Shown: positions 12,865 through 23,268 of the stretch, piece after piece | How the letters are laid out: every line of letters starts with the position of its first letter | How positions within the stretch are numbered: the stretch's first letter is position 1 | NCBI GenBank assembly: GCA_001725945.1 | Contig: LRMT01000034.1 | Span: forward strand, 163,489-227,488 | Direction of reading: 5' to 3' | From: Cupriavidus sp. UYMMa02A | GTDB lineage: Bacteria; Pseudomonadota; Gammaproteobacteria; Burkholderiales; Burkholderiaceae | DNA: 64,000 nt | The notes under the pieces: model-generated | The model's database searches: none | What the model saw: the letters and a program-made list of their open reading frames with translations, nothing else | Told to the model about the DNA's origin: nothing | Made by a program: the position numbers and the translations under genes

Positions 12865-14077
12865 ATGGATCGTCGACTACTCATGCTGGCGCTTGGCATG
12901 TTCGCAATGGGAACGGACAACTTCGTTGTTGCCGGCATTCTCCCAAGCGTGGCTGCATCGCTGCACACAACCGCCAGCGTGGCCGGCCAGATGGTCACCG
13001 TCTATGCGCTCTCTTATGCAATCCTGGCGCCAGTGATGGCGGCTGTCGCGGGACGGTGGCCGAGAAAATTGCTGCTGGTATCGGCGCTCGGTATCTTCGT
13101 CGCCGGCAATGCCATCACCGCGCTGGCAACCGATTTGAACACGGTGCTGTTCAGTCGCGCGCTGGCGGGCCTTGGTGCGGCAATGTTCTCTCCCACCGCA
13201 TTGGGTGTTGCCACGTTACTTGCGGATCCCGAGAGGAGAGGGCGAGCGCTTGCCACGGTGACCGCGGGTCTCGCGGGCGCAACGGCGTTGGCGCCCCGAT
13301 CGGCACGTTCATCGGTGGGTTCGGCAGCTGGAGAATCACGCTATGGTTCGTCGCGTTCCTCGGGCTTATCGCGATGATCGGGGTGTGGACCATGTTGCGC
13401 TCGATTCCTCAGCCGGCGCGTATCACCCTGCGCGAAAGGCTGATCCCTTTGAGCGACATTCGCGTTGTCCTGACCCTTCTTACGTCCTTGTTCGCCTTCG
13501 GCGGGTTTCTGATGGTCTATACCTACGCCGGCTGGTGCTGGACCGGGTGACGGGCGGCGACGAACGCGTGCTCGCCGGCATGCTGCTGATCTGGGGTATC
13601 GCCGCAACAATGGGGAACATGTTTGCCGGTCGCCTCGTCGACCGCTTCGAGAGCCGCAAGATCATCAATGCGGGGCTTTGCGTCGGCATCCTGAATTTCT
13701 GTGCACTGCCGTGGACTTCCGCAAATATGGTCACCGCCGCAGCCGCCTTGATTATCTGGGGGCTGGTGGGATGGGGATTGATCGTGCCGCAACAGCATCG
13801 GCTAGTGAAAATCGCGCCCCAATTGGCACCGTTGCTGCTCGCCCTTAACAATACGGCTACCTACGGTGGGCTCGCCTGCTCGGGCGTTCTCGGGGGCATT
13901 GTGCTCTTGTTCGTCGACCGGCAATACCTCAGTCTCGTCGGCGCCGGATTGATTGCGATCGCTCTTGTTCTCGCCGAGGCTGCGCACCTGTGCACTGCGC
14001 GCACGCGCATCCGCGAATATGACCGGCGCCGTGACCTGGCTCATGGTCATGTCGCGCGCCAATCGGCCCTGGATTGA
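12865..14077 (+). CDS. MFS transporter (DHA1-like exporter), frameshifted
   Basis: About 404 residues with roughly 12 membrane segments. It opens MDRRLLMLALGMFAMGTDNFVVAGILP, which is typical of sugar-efflux/drug:proton antiporters (DHA1). The A-motif-like region is PVMAAVAGRWPRKLLL. Two frame breaks are visible: near 13290, where a GGG run appears as GG (GAPIGTFIGGFGSWR continues), and near 13532, where CC appears as C (LVLDRVTGGDERVLAGMLL continues). Family members export drugs, sugars or aromatic acids. It leads a rightward set with a secreted cupin and an AhpD-like gene, 18 and 11 bases apart, which is likely one operon. Confidence 0.85.
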
Positions 14078-14095
14078 CCTCATGGAGTGAAATAC

Positions 14096-14529
14096 ATGCG
14101 TACTCTTCTTTCTCTTGTTGCTGTCGCCGGCATGGCTCTGGCCGGCGCAGCTACGGCGCAAACTACCGTGCAAGGCACGGATAGCCACGGCGCAGGCGAA
14201 ATCGTCAAGCCGAACTTCTCACATATCATTCCAAATATCCCCGCAAATCGCTCGTTGCCGTGGAAGTGGACTATCCACCGGGAGGCGCTTCGTTGCCGCA
14301 TACCCACGCCAAGTCGGCATTCATTTATGCCTACGTTGTTTCCGGCAGCATTGCCAGCAAAGTGAACGATGAGCCGGAACGCGTCTACAAGGCCGGAGAG
14401 GGGTTCTCGGAGAATCCCGGCTCGCGGCATCTCGTGAGCCGCAATGCGAGCATGAGCGAGCCGGCAAAACTTCTTGCCGTGTTCGTTGTGAATTCAGACG
14501 ACACGCAACTGACCACCCACCACAAGTAA
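14096..14529 (+). CDS. Exported cupin-domain protein, frameshifted
   Basis: About 144 residues with a clear signal peptide (RTLLSLVAVAGMALAGAATAQ). The body is a single small beta-barrel: VDYPPGGASLPHTHAKSAFIYAYVVSGSI holds the first cupin motif with two His, and GEGFSENPGSRHLVSRNAS holds the second. The frame changes near 14245, where GG seems to have become G. It lies 18 bases after the MFS gene and 11 bases before the AhpD-like gene. Similar periplasmic cupins accompany carboxymuconolactone-decarboxylase-like proteins. The ligand or reaction is unknown. Confidence 0.78.
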
Positions 14530-14540
14530 GGGAGCTTTTT

Positions 14541-14996
14541 ATGAGATTGGACTACACCAAGATATCGCCGGGCGGCGTGAAAGCAATGGGGGGCGTCTAT
14601 GGCTATGTCATGCAGTCGGGCCTTGACGATGTCCTCGTCGACCTTGTCTATCTGCGTGTCAGCCAGATCAACGGTTGTGCTTATTGCCTGGACATGCATA
14701 CCAAGGACCTGATCGAGAAGGGTGTGACGCCTGTTAAGCTAGCGCTCGTGCAGGCCTGGCACGAGGCGGGGGCAATGTTCAGCGAGCGCGAGAAGGCTGC
14801 GCTTGCATGGGCGGAGTCGGTCACCCGCGTTGCTGACACCCATGTGCCTGACGAAGCGTTCGAGCTTGCCGCGGCAATCTTCAGCGAGAAGGAACTCGCC
14901 GACCTGACGATCGCCATTGGCCTGATGAACGCCTATAACCGGCTCGCCATCAGTTTCCGCCGGGCTCCCGAATCCACGTTGGCTTTGGAAGTCTGA
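14541..14996 (+). CDS. AhpD/carboxymuconolactone decarboxylase-family protein
   Basis: A complete 151-residue helical protein of the AhpD family. The redox motif CAYC lies at residues 46-49 in SQINGCAYCLDMHTKDL, with the following His at 53, so a peroxidase-type activity is plausible rather than lactone decarboxylation. The start has GGGAGC six bases upstream. It ends the MFS-cupin-AhpD set. This trio suggests defence against a reactive or toxic compound, but the compound is not visible. Confidence 0.88.
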   Translation: MRLDYTKISPGGVKAMGGVYGYVMQSGLDDVLVDLVYLRVSQINGCAYCLDMHTKDLIEKGVTPVKLALVQAWHEAGAMFSEREKAALAWAESVTRVADTHVPDEAFELAAAIFSEKELADLTIAIGLMNAYNRLAISFRRAPESTLALEV

Positions 14997-15215
14997 CGCG
15001 GCTGCCGCACCGGTAAACGGTGGACGGTGGGGAAAGGCCCGGGATGCCGGCGCGCAACGGAGGTGGGCTCGGTTGTTCTGCCGGGGTCCCCGGCATTTCA
15101 CCAATGCGGACACAACGAACTGCACCTTCAGCAGGGCGTCGCGGTCGAGCTGCATGGCTTTGCACATGTCCATGACCGAGCCACCACTGACCAGCTCCAG
15201 TTTGGCGCCTGCACT

Positions 15216-16867
15216 TCACGCTGCGTCCGACGCCGCCACCAACGCCATCAGCGGCGCCATGCATGGGCTGGCCGCCGCCAGCGCGCGCTGTTCGTCGAGG
15301 ATGTCCTGCAGGATGGCATGCGTCGTATCCGGGTTGGCCAGCACCACGCGGAAAACGGCCATCGGGCGCCCACCCCACTGTGCCGACACCAACTGCGTGC
15401 GAGATACGAAGGAGCGGCCGGCATCGCGCTGCATTTCCTGGATGCTGATGGTCAGGGCATCCAGCGCATCCAGGATCTTCTCCCGCCTGTCCGCCGAAGC
15501 CGTTGCCAATGCTGCACGGACGGTCTCGGGTACATGGCGATATGTCAGGATGCAAAGCTGCGGGTGGCTGTCGAGTTCGAAATCCGGCTGCTGCGCAATC
15601 AGTGATGCAAAGTAGTGGGCGTTATCGATGCTGAGATCGATCAACTGCGCCAACCCCTTGCGACCGAGCAGGTGCAGGTTCGCGTAAAGCATGACTGCCG
15701 CCGCGCCGCGCGATCCTTCGAGCGTATGGCGGCCCAGGTCCACCGAGCCCTTGCGCACGATGTAGTTCGCATGCTGGATGATTTCCTGCGTCCACGCCGG
15801 GCTGCGGAACAGCACCATGCCGGCGCCATCGGCACGTAGAACTGCTTGTGCGCTATGCTGACGACGAGTCGGCACGCTCGATGCCGGGCGAAGCGCCAGC
15901 GCTCGCGCTCCGACAGCAGCGTTGCGCCGCCCCACGCAGCATCCACGTGGAAATGGCAGCCGGCCTCTTGAGCTACATCCGCGATTGCGTCGAGCGGATC
16001 GACCGCGCCCGTCTCCGTCGTCCCCGCGATGCCGACGATCGCCATTGGCCGGATGTTGCGCTGCTGCAGGCCACGCAGGGTGTCACGCAGCAGGTCGATG
16101 CGCATGCGACCTTCTGCATCGACCTCGACAGGCACGAGATTGTCGCGCCCGATGCCAAGAACATCGGCTGCCTTGCGCAACGAGTAGTGGCCGCGCTCCG
16201 AGACGACGATCGCGAGCCCGTCATGGCCGTAGTGGCGCAGCGCAGCCACCATTCCGGCGCGATGAACGCCGGCGAATCCATCACGCGCGCCCAGCAACTT
16301 GTTGCGGCTCGCCCATAACGCGGTGAGGTTGGCGACCGTGCCGCCAGAACAGATTGCGCCGAGCGCGTGGTCGGCATCGTGCAGCCATCTGCCATAGAAC
16401 GCGCTGTCCTGGGCAAACACCAGATTGTGCAGCATGCCGATGACCTGCCGCTCCAGCCCCGTCAGCGCGCCCGACGTCTCGAGCTTCACGACGTTCTGGT
16501 TCAGCGCTGTCACCACCTTGGCCAGCGAAGGCATGAACGACGGCAGCGACGACGTCATGTGTCCGACGAAAGTTGGCGATGCCACAGGCATCACGTGCCG
16601 GAACACGTCGTGGAGCAGATGATCGGCATGCGCTTGCGGCGATGTCGGCGTCTCGGGCAGTTCAACCGACGCGAACACTGCCTCGCGTGTAGTGCATGCG
16701 CCGACCGGATCAAAACGCTCGCCAGCAAAGAAATCCGCCGGATGCTCGGCGATCCATCGCTCGAGCAATTCAAACGCACCGCGATCCGCGTCGAACCAGC
16801 GCAAGGGGCAGTCGTCGCCCCCGGCCGTGCTATGCGAGGTCCTTTCGAGAGAGATGTCCGGCTTCAT
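15216..16867 (-). CDS. PLP-dependent decarboxylase, PanP-like (aspartate 1-decarboxylase type), frameshifted
   Basis: About 550 residues, the size of the PanP group. PanP makes beta-alanine from aspartate for CoA synthesis in bacteria that lack PanD. Recognisable stretches are SPTFVGHMTSSLPSFMPSL, NQNVVKLETSGALT, GAICSGGTVANLTALWASRN, SERGHYSLRKAADVLGIGRDN and GCHFHVDAAWGGATLLS. The last holds the PLP aspartate. The PLP lysine is in AHKQFYVPM. Around 15820-15890 there are at least three compensating single-base errors, after which MVLFRSPAWTQEII continues. The assignment to aspartate rather than glutamate or an aromatic amine precursor rests on remembered similarity only. The start at 16867 is the first that gives a full N-terminus. 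Confidence 0.78.
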
Positions 16868-16897
16868 TACGTTAGCGTGGGAAACGCAGCTAGTTAT

Positions 16898-17278
16898 CTA
16901 GTGAGGCTTGGGCCGGTGCGCCACACCAAAGCGCACCGACAAGTTATCGAGACGCTTGTCCATTGTCCAAAGTTGCGCCCCTGGGGTTATCAAAGCAGAT
17001 GCCAGCAAGGAGACGTCCACCAGGCCGCAACCGAGCCCATGCAGTCTCTCGCGCTCGATAAACGCCATTACCTCTGCAAGGCTCGCCTGCCTGGCCGGTT
17101 GCAACAGCCCGATGTCGCCCAGTGTCCGGCTACGTGGCGCTGGAGGCGTCCCGCAAGCCAACTCAACTAAGACTATCGGATGGGTCAGTGCCTGATCCGA
17201 CAGGATCAAATTGACGAGGGCATCATTGCGGTTCTTGAAGTGATCTACCCATACCGAAGTATCGACGAGTACGCTCAT
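16898..17278 (-). CDS. vapC: PIN-domain ribonuclease toxin, VapC-like
   Basis: A complete 126-residue PIN domain. The acidic residues expected at the metal site are present: Asp6 in VLVDTSVW, Glu39 in VLVELACG, Asp88 in [11 protein letters not shown] and Asp107 in WTMDKRL. The start overlaps the stop of the antitoxin gene as ATGA. As a toxin it would cleave RNA when the antitoxin is lost. It stabilises either this region or an ancestral mobile segment. Confidence 0.9.
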   Translation of the reverse strand: MSVLVDTSVWVDHFKNRNDALVNLILSDQALTHPIVLVELACGTPPAPRSRTLGDIGLLQPARQASLAEVMAFIERERLHGLGCGLVDVSLLASALITPGAQLWTMDKRLDNLSVRFGVAHRPKPH

Positions 17279-17481
17279 TTCCCTTCCGGCTCCGTGCGGC
17301 GACGCGGCACGTCTTGCATGTCCGGAGCGCTGCCACCCAACGCAGCGAGGCGTTTGGCCGCTTGCACCCGTACGAAAGTCTTGATTGCCTCTCGAAAAAG
17401 ATCAGATTTATCCATGCCGGGGTCGGCCACCGCCAACGCTTGTTCGTAGAGTGCATCATCGATGGTGACAGTAGTGCGCAT
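17275..17481 (-). CDS. vapB: VapB-like antitoxin (ribbon-helix-helix)
   Basis: A 68-residue antitoxin. It begins [20 protein letters not shown], a ribbon-helix-helix start, and ends with a charged tail that would bind the toxin. ATG codons at 17490 and 17493 are alternative starts that would add three or four residues. The 4-base overlap with vapC and the order antitoxin then toxin fit a type II module that represses itself. Confidence 0.87.
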   Translation of the reverse strand: MRTTVTIDDALYEQALAVADPGMDKSDLFREAIKTFVRVQAAKRLAALGGSAPDMQDVPRRRTEPEGK

Positions 17482-18277
17482 GGCGGTCATCATTGCTTCA
17501 TGGGTGATGACATCATGCATCAAAAATAGCATCTTCACAAGGCCAGGTGTAGGCTCGATGTGTTCGTGTGCGCCTGCGCGGTGGGGGCAACGCACCCCGT
17601 CCGCAGCGCTAGAAACGTCGATGAAAATCAATCGGTCATTTTTCATGTACCGCGTGAGATAGTCCGTGCGGTAGAAATGAGTCCAGCTAATCTCCCTCGC
17701 ACCACCGCCGCACGGGCCGTGCATGCTGGAGGTATTTGCCTACGGCCCAGGGTGTGATTGCGGATGGGGTAACGTTGCTATCGCGTCTGGAAGTTGGTAA
17801 CAAGAGGTCCATGATGTCGGTAAGGCATTGTGGCGCCGAGTTCAGCATGTCGCCATTGCAGCTCCGCTGTGCTCTTAAGCGGCGACACATACCTCGATCT
17901 GTCAGCACCGCACTTGCGTGCCAACGAGGGCGAGCGTAGTTGACCTTTCGCAGCGTCGTCCTCGGCTCGGTGCAATGCTCGTCGTGCTCACGACGCAGCG
18001 CGCCGCAGGCCTTACAGGGTCGCTGTGACGTGCAATAGCGAGCGATCTGCGCGCTGACAAAATCCTGCTGGACACAATTGACGAATGACTTGCCTTCCCC
18101 TCAAGGGGCAAGTCCAGAGTGGCGTGACTTTGAACTTCGGGTTGTCGGCGAGATCCGCCGGATAAGCCACGAAGAGTTCTATCTTTTCCGCTTCCAACTG
18201 CCCTGGCTTGAATCGAAATGGAGCGCGTCGCCCGCTCCAAAAGGCGCAGCAATATCAGGGCCGCAGCCATTCGAGAC
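17482..18277. other. Non-coding or decayed stretch
   Basis: About 800 bases lie between vapB and the FAD flavoprotein gene with no gene I can support. Several short open frames exist on both strands but resemble no family. The one notable element is an imperfect dyad at 18087-18114, GACTTGCC and GGCAAGTC around CCTT/AAGG, just after TTGACG at 18078. This looks like promoters controlled by MerR-type metal regulators, but no such regulator or metal gene is next to it. Confidence 0.4.
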
Positions 18278-19696
18278 TCAGGAACGACACGCCGCGGCGG
18301 CAGCGTGCCGCCCGGCTTGCCGGCCAAAGAACGTGGCATCCGCCAACGACATGCCGGAACTGTACCCGCCGCCCCAACGTGGCAACCCGCACGATGTCCG
18401 CCCGGCAGCATAGAGACCGTGAATCGGTACGCGCCTCTCGCTGAGCACCTGGCCAGTGGGCAATGTGTCCAATCCCCCCAGCGTGAAGTGCGGATAGAAG
18501 GCGTAGTCGATGCGGCAATCCAGGGCGACAAAGGGCGGTTCATCGAGCGGCTTCAGCCACTTCGCCGCTTTGTGGAACAGGGGATCAGCGCCTTCGGCAG
18601 CGTGCCGGTTGTAGTTCGACACCGTGGCGCTCAGTGTTCCCGGCGGCATGTCCAGATCGCGTTCCACTTCCTCCCAGGTGTCGCCAGCTGCGGCGATGCC
18701 AATGCGCGTGAATTCTGCGGGCTGCTGGAACGTTGCGCCGTCGACCAGAAGATAAATCCGGTCGCCGAGCTGCTGCATGATGTGGTGGCCGATTCGGCCG
18801 TGATAACAGTCCTCGTTGATAAAGCGCTGGCCGCGTTCGTTGACGAACACGCCCTTGATGAGCGATTCGGGTGCGTAGAAGGGCAGGCTGACGAAGCCCT
18901 GGTCCATGTGTATCGCGGCACCACCCACGCTCATTCCCATCAGGATGCCCGAACCGTCGTCGCCAGGGCTGCCAATCGGCTCGTTCGCACGCAACAGGTT
19001 GGCGCGTGGCGCCGAACCATGTCGCGATTCATCACGAACCCGCCGGCACAAAGCACGACGCCTCTGCGTGCGCGCGCAAAGAGCGTCTGGCCGTTGATGC
19101 GCACGACAACGCCGTGCACGTTGTCCGCCTCGTCGGCAATCAATGCGAGCACACGGCTGTCATAGCGCACATCCACGCCCAGCCTGACGACGCGCGCGCC
19201 AGCAGGTCCATCAGCATGCGCCCGCCGCCCCAGCCGGCCCACTGCGGCGTATGCCCTCGAGGACAAGGCTTGGCCTCGCGGGAAAAAGGCCACGCCTCCT
19301 CGCTGCCTGACCAGATGAGGCAATCGTCCGTCTCCGGTTCCAGCATGCGCTCCGGCAGATAGGTGTTTTTGTAGGTCAGCCCCTGTTCAACCAGCCAGTC
19401 ATGGTGAGCTCGGCTGCCGTCGGCGTAGGCGCGAACCTTGGGCTCGTCGCATCGGGCCCGCCTGCCATCAGCAGGTAGCGGTACAGATCCTCGGTATCGT
19501 CGACAAAGCCTGCCTGCTGTTGAGCGGGCGTACCTCCGCCGCCGCCCAGGTAGATCTCTCCCCCGGACAATGCGCTGGTGCCGCCACTGCCGGAAGCGAC
19601 CTCGAACAGCGTAACCCCAGCCCCGGCTTGCGCGGCTTCGATGGCGGCACACGCGCCCGCCGCGCCGAAGCCGACGACGATCACGTCGGTTTCCAT
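18278..19696 (-). CDS. FAD-dependent fumarate reductase/3-ketosteroid dehydrogenase-like flavoprotein, frameshifted
   Basis: About 472 residues of the FAD_binding_2 family. The start METDVIVVGFGAAGACAAIEAAQAGAGVTLFE is the FAD Rossmann site, followed by GGTSALSGGEIYLGGGG. The C-terminus has GGLDTLPTGQVLSERRVPIHGLYAAGRTSCGLPRWGGGYSSGMSLADATFFGR, the closing FAD site. Frame breaks lie near 19450, 19190 and 19015; each can be repaired by restoring one base in a GG, CC or CCC run. Family members reduce C=C bonds or dehydrogenate ketosteroids. The substrate here is not known, and there is no steroid cluster around it. The ATG at 19696 is the only start just before the Rossmann site. Confidence 0.8.
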
Positions 19697-20217
19697 GTCC
19701 ACTGCGGGACGTTCCCAAGGCGACAGGGGCGTGTGACGGAGAACTCCAATGACATGAATCAGCCTCGTGAGAAGAGCCCACGGACACCGGTAGGTCCGGG
19801 CTTGTTGATGCTTCACCACGTTGCCTTGCGGCAACCCGAGTCGACATTACTTTGACCGCGGGTTGCCATTCATCGTCTTATCGGACTAGGCGATGCTCAG
19901 GTTGGGACGCTCACACGGTGAGAACGTCATATCCGAGCGACCCACTCATTTCACGGACGAGCGGGCATTCAGTTCAAAGTTGGTGACATTGCCGCGGGAT
20001 CTCGAAGTAAGTCGCAGCCCGACGTGGTACCAAGCGATGTTGCGTCGTCTCCAGAATTCGGGGGCGGCTATCATGCGGGTTTCGAACCCTGCGGTTCGTC
20101 GAGGAAATGTGGCGGGCCGCCAGGAATCGCCGGGTGCAAGATCCTGACGCCGGCTGCACACATGAGGGTACCATCCATCCTTTACGCATCTGCAGGACAA
20201 AAAAATAAGGTGGAGTC
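19697..20217. other. Intergenic region upstream of the SulP gene
   Basis: About 520 bases separate the divergent flavoprotein and SulP genes. I see no supported gene. The stretch just before 20218 contains an A-rich tract and AAGGTGGAG, a good ribosome-binding site for the SulP GTG start. Promoters for both genes must lie here, but no clear operator stands out. Confidence 0.5.
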
Positions 20218-21885
20218 GTGACCACAGCCAATTCGACGCACCCGACAGGCAGCGCACGCGGCCGTAGTCCGATGCGCGACTTGATCGCTGGCTGTTCCAT
20301 TGCCGGCCTGTTACTGCCTGAGGCCGTGGCATACGCCGGCATCGCCAATCTTCCGCCACAGGCGGGTCTGATCGGCTTGCTAATTGGACTGGTGATCTAC
20401 GGCCTGCTGGGGACAAGCCGATTTGCCGTGGTGTCGGCGACATCATCTTCGGCCGCCGTCCTGGCCGCCATCACGGTGTCGATGGCCGGTGGCGATTTGG
20501 CGCAACGGCTGCTGCTGTCCGCCGGTCTGGTGATCCTGAGCGGCTTCTTTCTCGTGTTGGCTGGCCTCTCCCGACTCGGCGGCATTACAGAATTCATTGC
20601 CAAGCCGGTGCTGCGCGGTTTCACGTTCGGGCTGGCCATCACCATCATCCTGAAGCAGGTGGCAGGCGTGGCGGGCGTGCACCCAACTCATGGCGACTTG
20701 CCGCGATTCACGTTTGAGTTGATTCAGGCGGTATCGGTCTGGAACGTGAATGGGCTGATCGCGGCGCTGGTCGTGCTGCTATTGCTGTTCGCGATGTCGC
20801 GCTGGAAGAACCTGCCCGGCCCGTTGGTGGCGATCGTTCTCGGCATTGTGCTCGCCCACGTGGTGGATCTGAACTACTACGGCATCAGGCAGGTCGGCAC
20901 GATCGATCTGGCCGACGTCTCGTTCGGTATCCCTGACCTCCCTCGCACGGAGTGGCTGCGGCTTGGCGAGTTGGCGTTTGCGCTGGTGCTGATTTTGTAT
21001 GCGGAGTCGTACGGTTCGATCCGCAGTCTCGCGCTCAAGCACGGTGACAAAACCTCGGCAAATCGCGATCTTGTTGCGCTGGGCCTGGCCAATGTGGGTT
21101 CGGGTCTGTTGCATGGCATGCCCGTAGGCGCAGGCTACTCGGCGACTTCCGCCAATGAAGCGGCCGGCGCACGGTCGCGCTTGGCTGGCGGGTGCGCGGC
21201 CATAGTTGTCGCAGTGATAGTCGCCTGTTTTGCCGGAACTAGCCTTGACGCCGGAGCCGGTGCTGGCCGCGATTGTCTCCTACGCGGTCAGCCATACACT
21301 GCGTCTGAGCGTATTCCGCCCCTATTGGGCATGGCGTCGGGACCGGCTCCTGGTCGTGGCGGCGTGCGTGGCCGTGCTGCTGCTTGGGGTACTGGACGGT
21401 CTGCTGGCGGGAATCGGGGTGAGTCTGCTGATCACGCTGCGCAATTTCTCGGAGCCGAATGTAAGTCAGTTGGGGCGCCTTGGCAGCAGCCACGACTACG
21501 TGGACATCACTGCGCACCCCGAAGCCAGGACGCTTCCGGGCGTGCTGATCGTGCGGCCCAAAGCACGATATTTTGCCAATATCGAGCGCGTTCTTGCGCA
21601 GGTGCGGCATCTGGCTGACGCAGGCCGAGCGCCGTGCATACGTTGATCTTCAGTCTCGAGGAGTCTCCAGACCTCGACGGTTCGACGATCGAGGCGTTGC
21701 ACATGTTCGCCGCGAGCGCTGTAGCCGCTGGCCGACGCCTGTTGCTGGTGCGATTGAAGCCACCCGTGCTGGAAGTTCTGTCGCGATCAGCGGACGAAGC
21801 ACTGCCGCTCGAAGCGCTGCACGAACTCAGCGTGGACGAATGCGTGCAGTCTCTGGGGCACGGCGCTGTCGCAGCTACGTCGTGA
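20218..21885 (+). CDS. SulP-family anion transporter with STAS domain, frameshifted
   Basis: About 555 residues. The first 340 residues are a multi-span transporter with the SulP hallmark AGCSIAGLLLPEAVAYAGIANLPPQAGLIG and later GLANVGSGLLHGMPVGAGYSATSANEAAGARSRLA. A C-terminal STAS domain includes SLEESPDLDGSTIEALHMFAA. The start is GTG at 20218 with a strong upstream site. Frame breaks occur near 21235 (a T run one short, then LALTPEPVLAAIVSYAV) and near 21635. SulP proteins carry sulfate, bicarbonate or dicarboxylates; the substrate cannot be told here. No carbonic anhydrase gene is adjacent. Confidence 0.87.
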
Positions 21886-22114
21886 CGGGCGCACGACCAG
21901 CACGCTCTTGATCGCCATCCGTGAAGCAGAGCGCGCCAAATCTGTGGCCCCCATTTCTGCCACCCATCTTCGATGGCGAGTTGCCTTGCCTAAATCCATT
22001 CGGCGTTGCTGTGGGGACGGCTCGCCCCTCGCTACGATGAGATTCGCGTCTGACGATCGTTAACCTCGGCTTCGAGAGAGGGCGTTTTGCACGCACGTTC
22101 TTCGTCAGGCCGGT

Positions 22115-22669
22115 GTGCCGTCCATCGACCTTCAGCGGTCGCAAAACCGAGGAGAACTCCTTGCCTGGGGCTTAGCACGGCTCGGCGACGTCGAATCTGG
22201 CCAGCTGTTGAGGATCGGGGATAGCGCGACCACTGCGCGCGTATGCGCGACAGATCACGCGGCGTTCAGCCGTGATTCCTATGGGAAATCCGACCATCCA
22301 GAGGACCTATCGAGAATCTTCGTCACCGCCGATGGCAACGAATACGTTGAGGCAAGCTTTGCCGACTTGCGGCGTGGCCGAATCTCCCTGTGGGAGCAAA
22401 AGGCGGTACTGAAGCATCTTCGGTCGCAGGGAGAGTCCCACCTCACAGAGTCTGCGATATTCAACGCGATAGCCGCGCAACGCAGCATCATAGCGGAGGC
22501 AACAACGAAGCGGCGAGCTGCAGACAGACGTGGAAGGGCAGGGGAGGCTTCACCTTTTCCGTCGAGAGGGGAAGCCAGTCAGCAGACAAATTCCTCTGAT
22601 GCGTCATCGTCCACACCGGACGTCGACTACAGCAAGCCGGCTCCGATTTATCACGTAGAGCAACTGTGA
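22115..22669 (+). pseudogene. Fragment of a Mu/TniA-type transposase (C-terminal part)
   Basis: An open frame of 184 residues. Its middle resembles the C-terminal domain of Mu/TnsB/TniA-like DDE transposases: HPEDLSRIFVTADGNEYVEASFADLRRGRISLWEQKAVLKHL, then a basic helical stretch and a tail ending YHVEQL. The first 45 residues match nothing I recognise and the catalytic DDE core is absent, so this is a 3' remnant of a larger element. I see no terminal repeats nearby. It marks past transposition at the left edge of the palindrome-bearing zone. Confidence 0.55.
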
Positions 22670-23268
22670 ACAGGCAATGGGTGCTTCCTTGACACACCTT
22701 CTGCCGGAGGCATCAGGCAAATGAGGGTCTTTGACCCGTTTCCATCATCGTTGTCATCCTGGCTTCTGCTTCGTCAGCGCGGGACTCGCCAAATGGCGTC
22801 TCTCTCACACATGAATATTACAATGTTAAGTCTGGGTGATGATAGGAGTCTTGGTTGAGAGGGCAAGTTACGTTGCCTCAGTGGTTTCCCTTGGTATGGA
22901 CGTCCAAGAGCCCGTTTGAGGCATGGCCATAGATGTGATCTGGCTGCTCGGTCGTTTGAAACTGCCTCATGTCGAAGCCGACACCGCCCCCAGCCACGCG
23001 CGGCGGGGTGCGTGGGAACAAGTAGCTCTCCGGTCTATTGTGGCAATGCATTCTCCGTTTGCACGAAAGATGCGGCGATCGCGGCTGTTGGTCGACCCCC
23101 CTCTCCCTCACGGTTCGCCAGTACAGAACCCGGACATTTCTTGACACTCAAACTTAACGTTGTCATAATGGTCCGGAGCTTTCGGACGGCGCGCCGCGTC
23201 ACCCGAGTCTGTAAGCGTGCATCGATCGACAAATGAGGCACGCCGATACGAACATACGCGAGGAGCGG
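22670..23268. other. Intergenic region before the CoA-ligase gene
   Basis: About 600 bases with no supported gene. The last 115 bases carry the shared palindromic operator at 23154-23166 and the AGGAG ribosome-binding site of the ligase gene. The rest holds no recognised feature. Confidence 0.5.
23154..23166 (+). promoter_or_regulatory. Shared palindromic operator, site A
   Basis: TTAACGTTGTCAT, followed by AATGG. It is a copy of the 13-bp element found across this region and lies 103 bases before the feruloyl-CoA-synthetase-like gene start. The right half is weaker than in most copies. Confidence 0.6.

Noticed and set aside
18012..18197. Minus-strand 61-codon frame starting MEAEKIELFVAYPADLADN
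   Set aside because: It resembles no family I know, lacks a good ribosome-binding site and overlaps the dyad at 18087, so it is not called as a gene.
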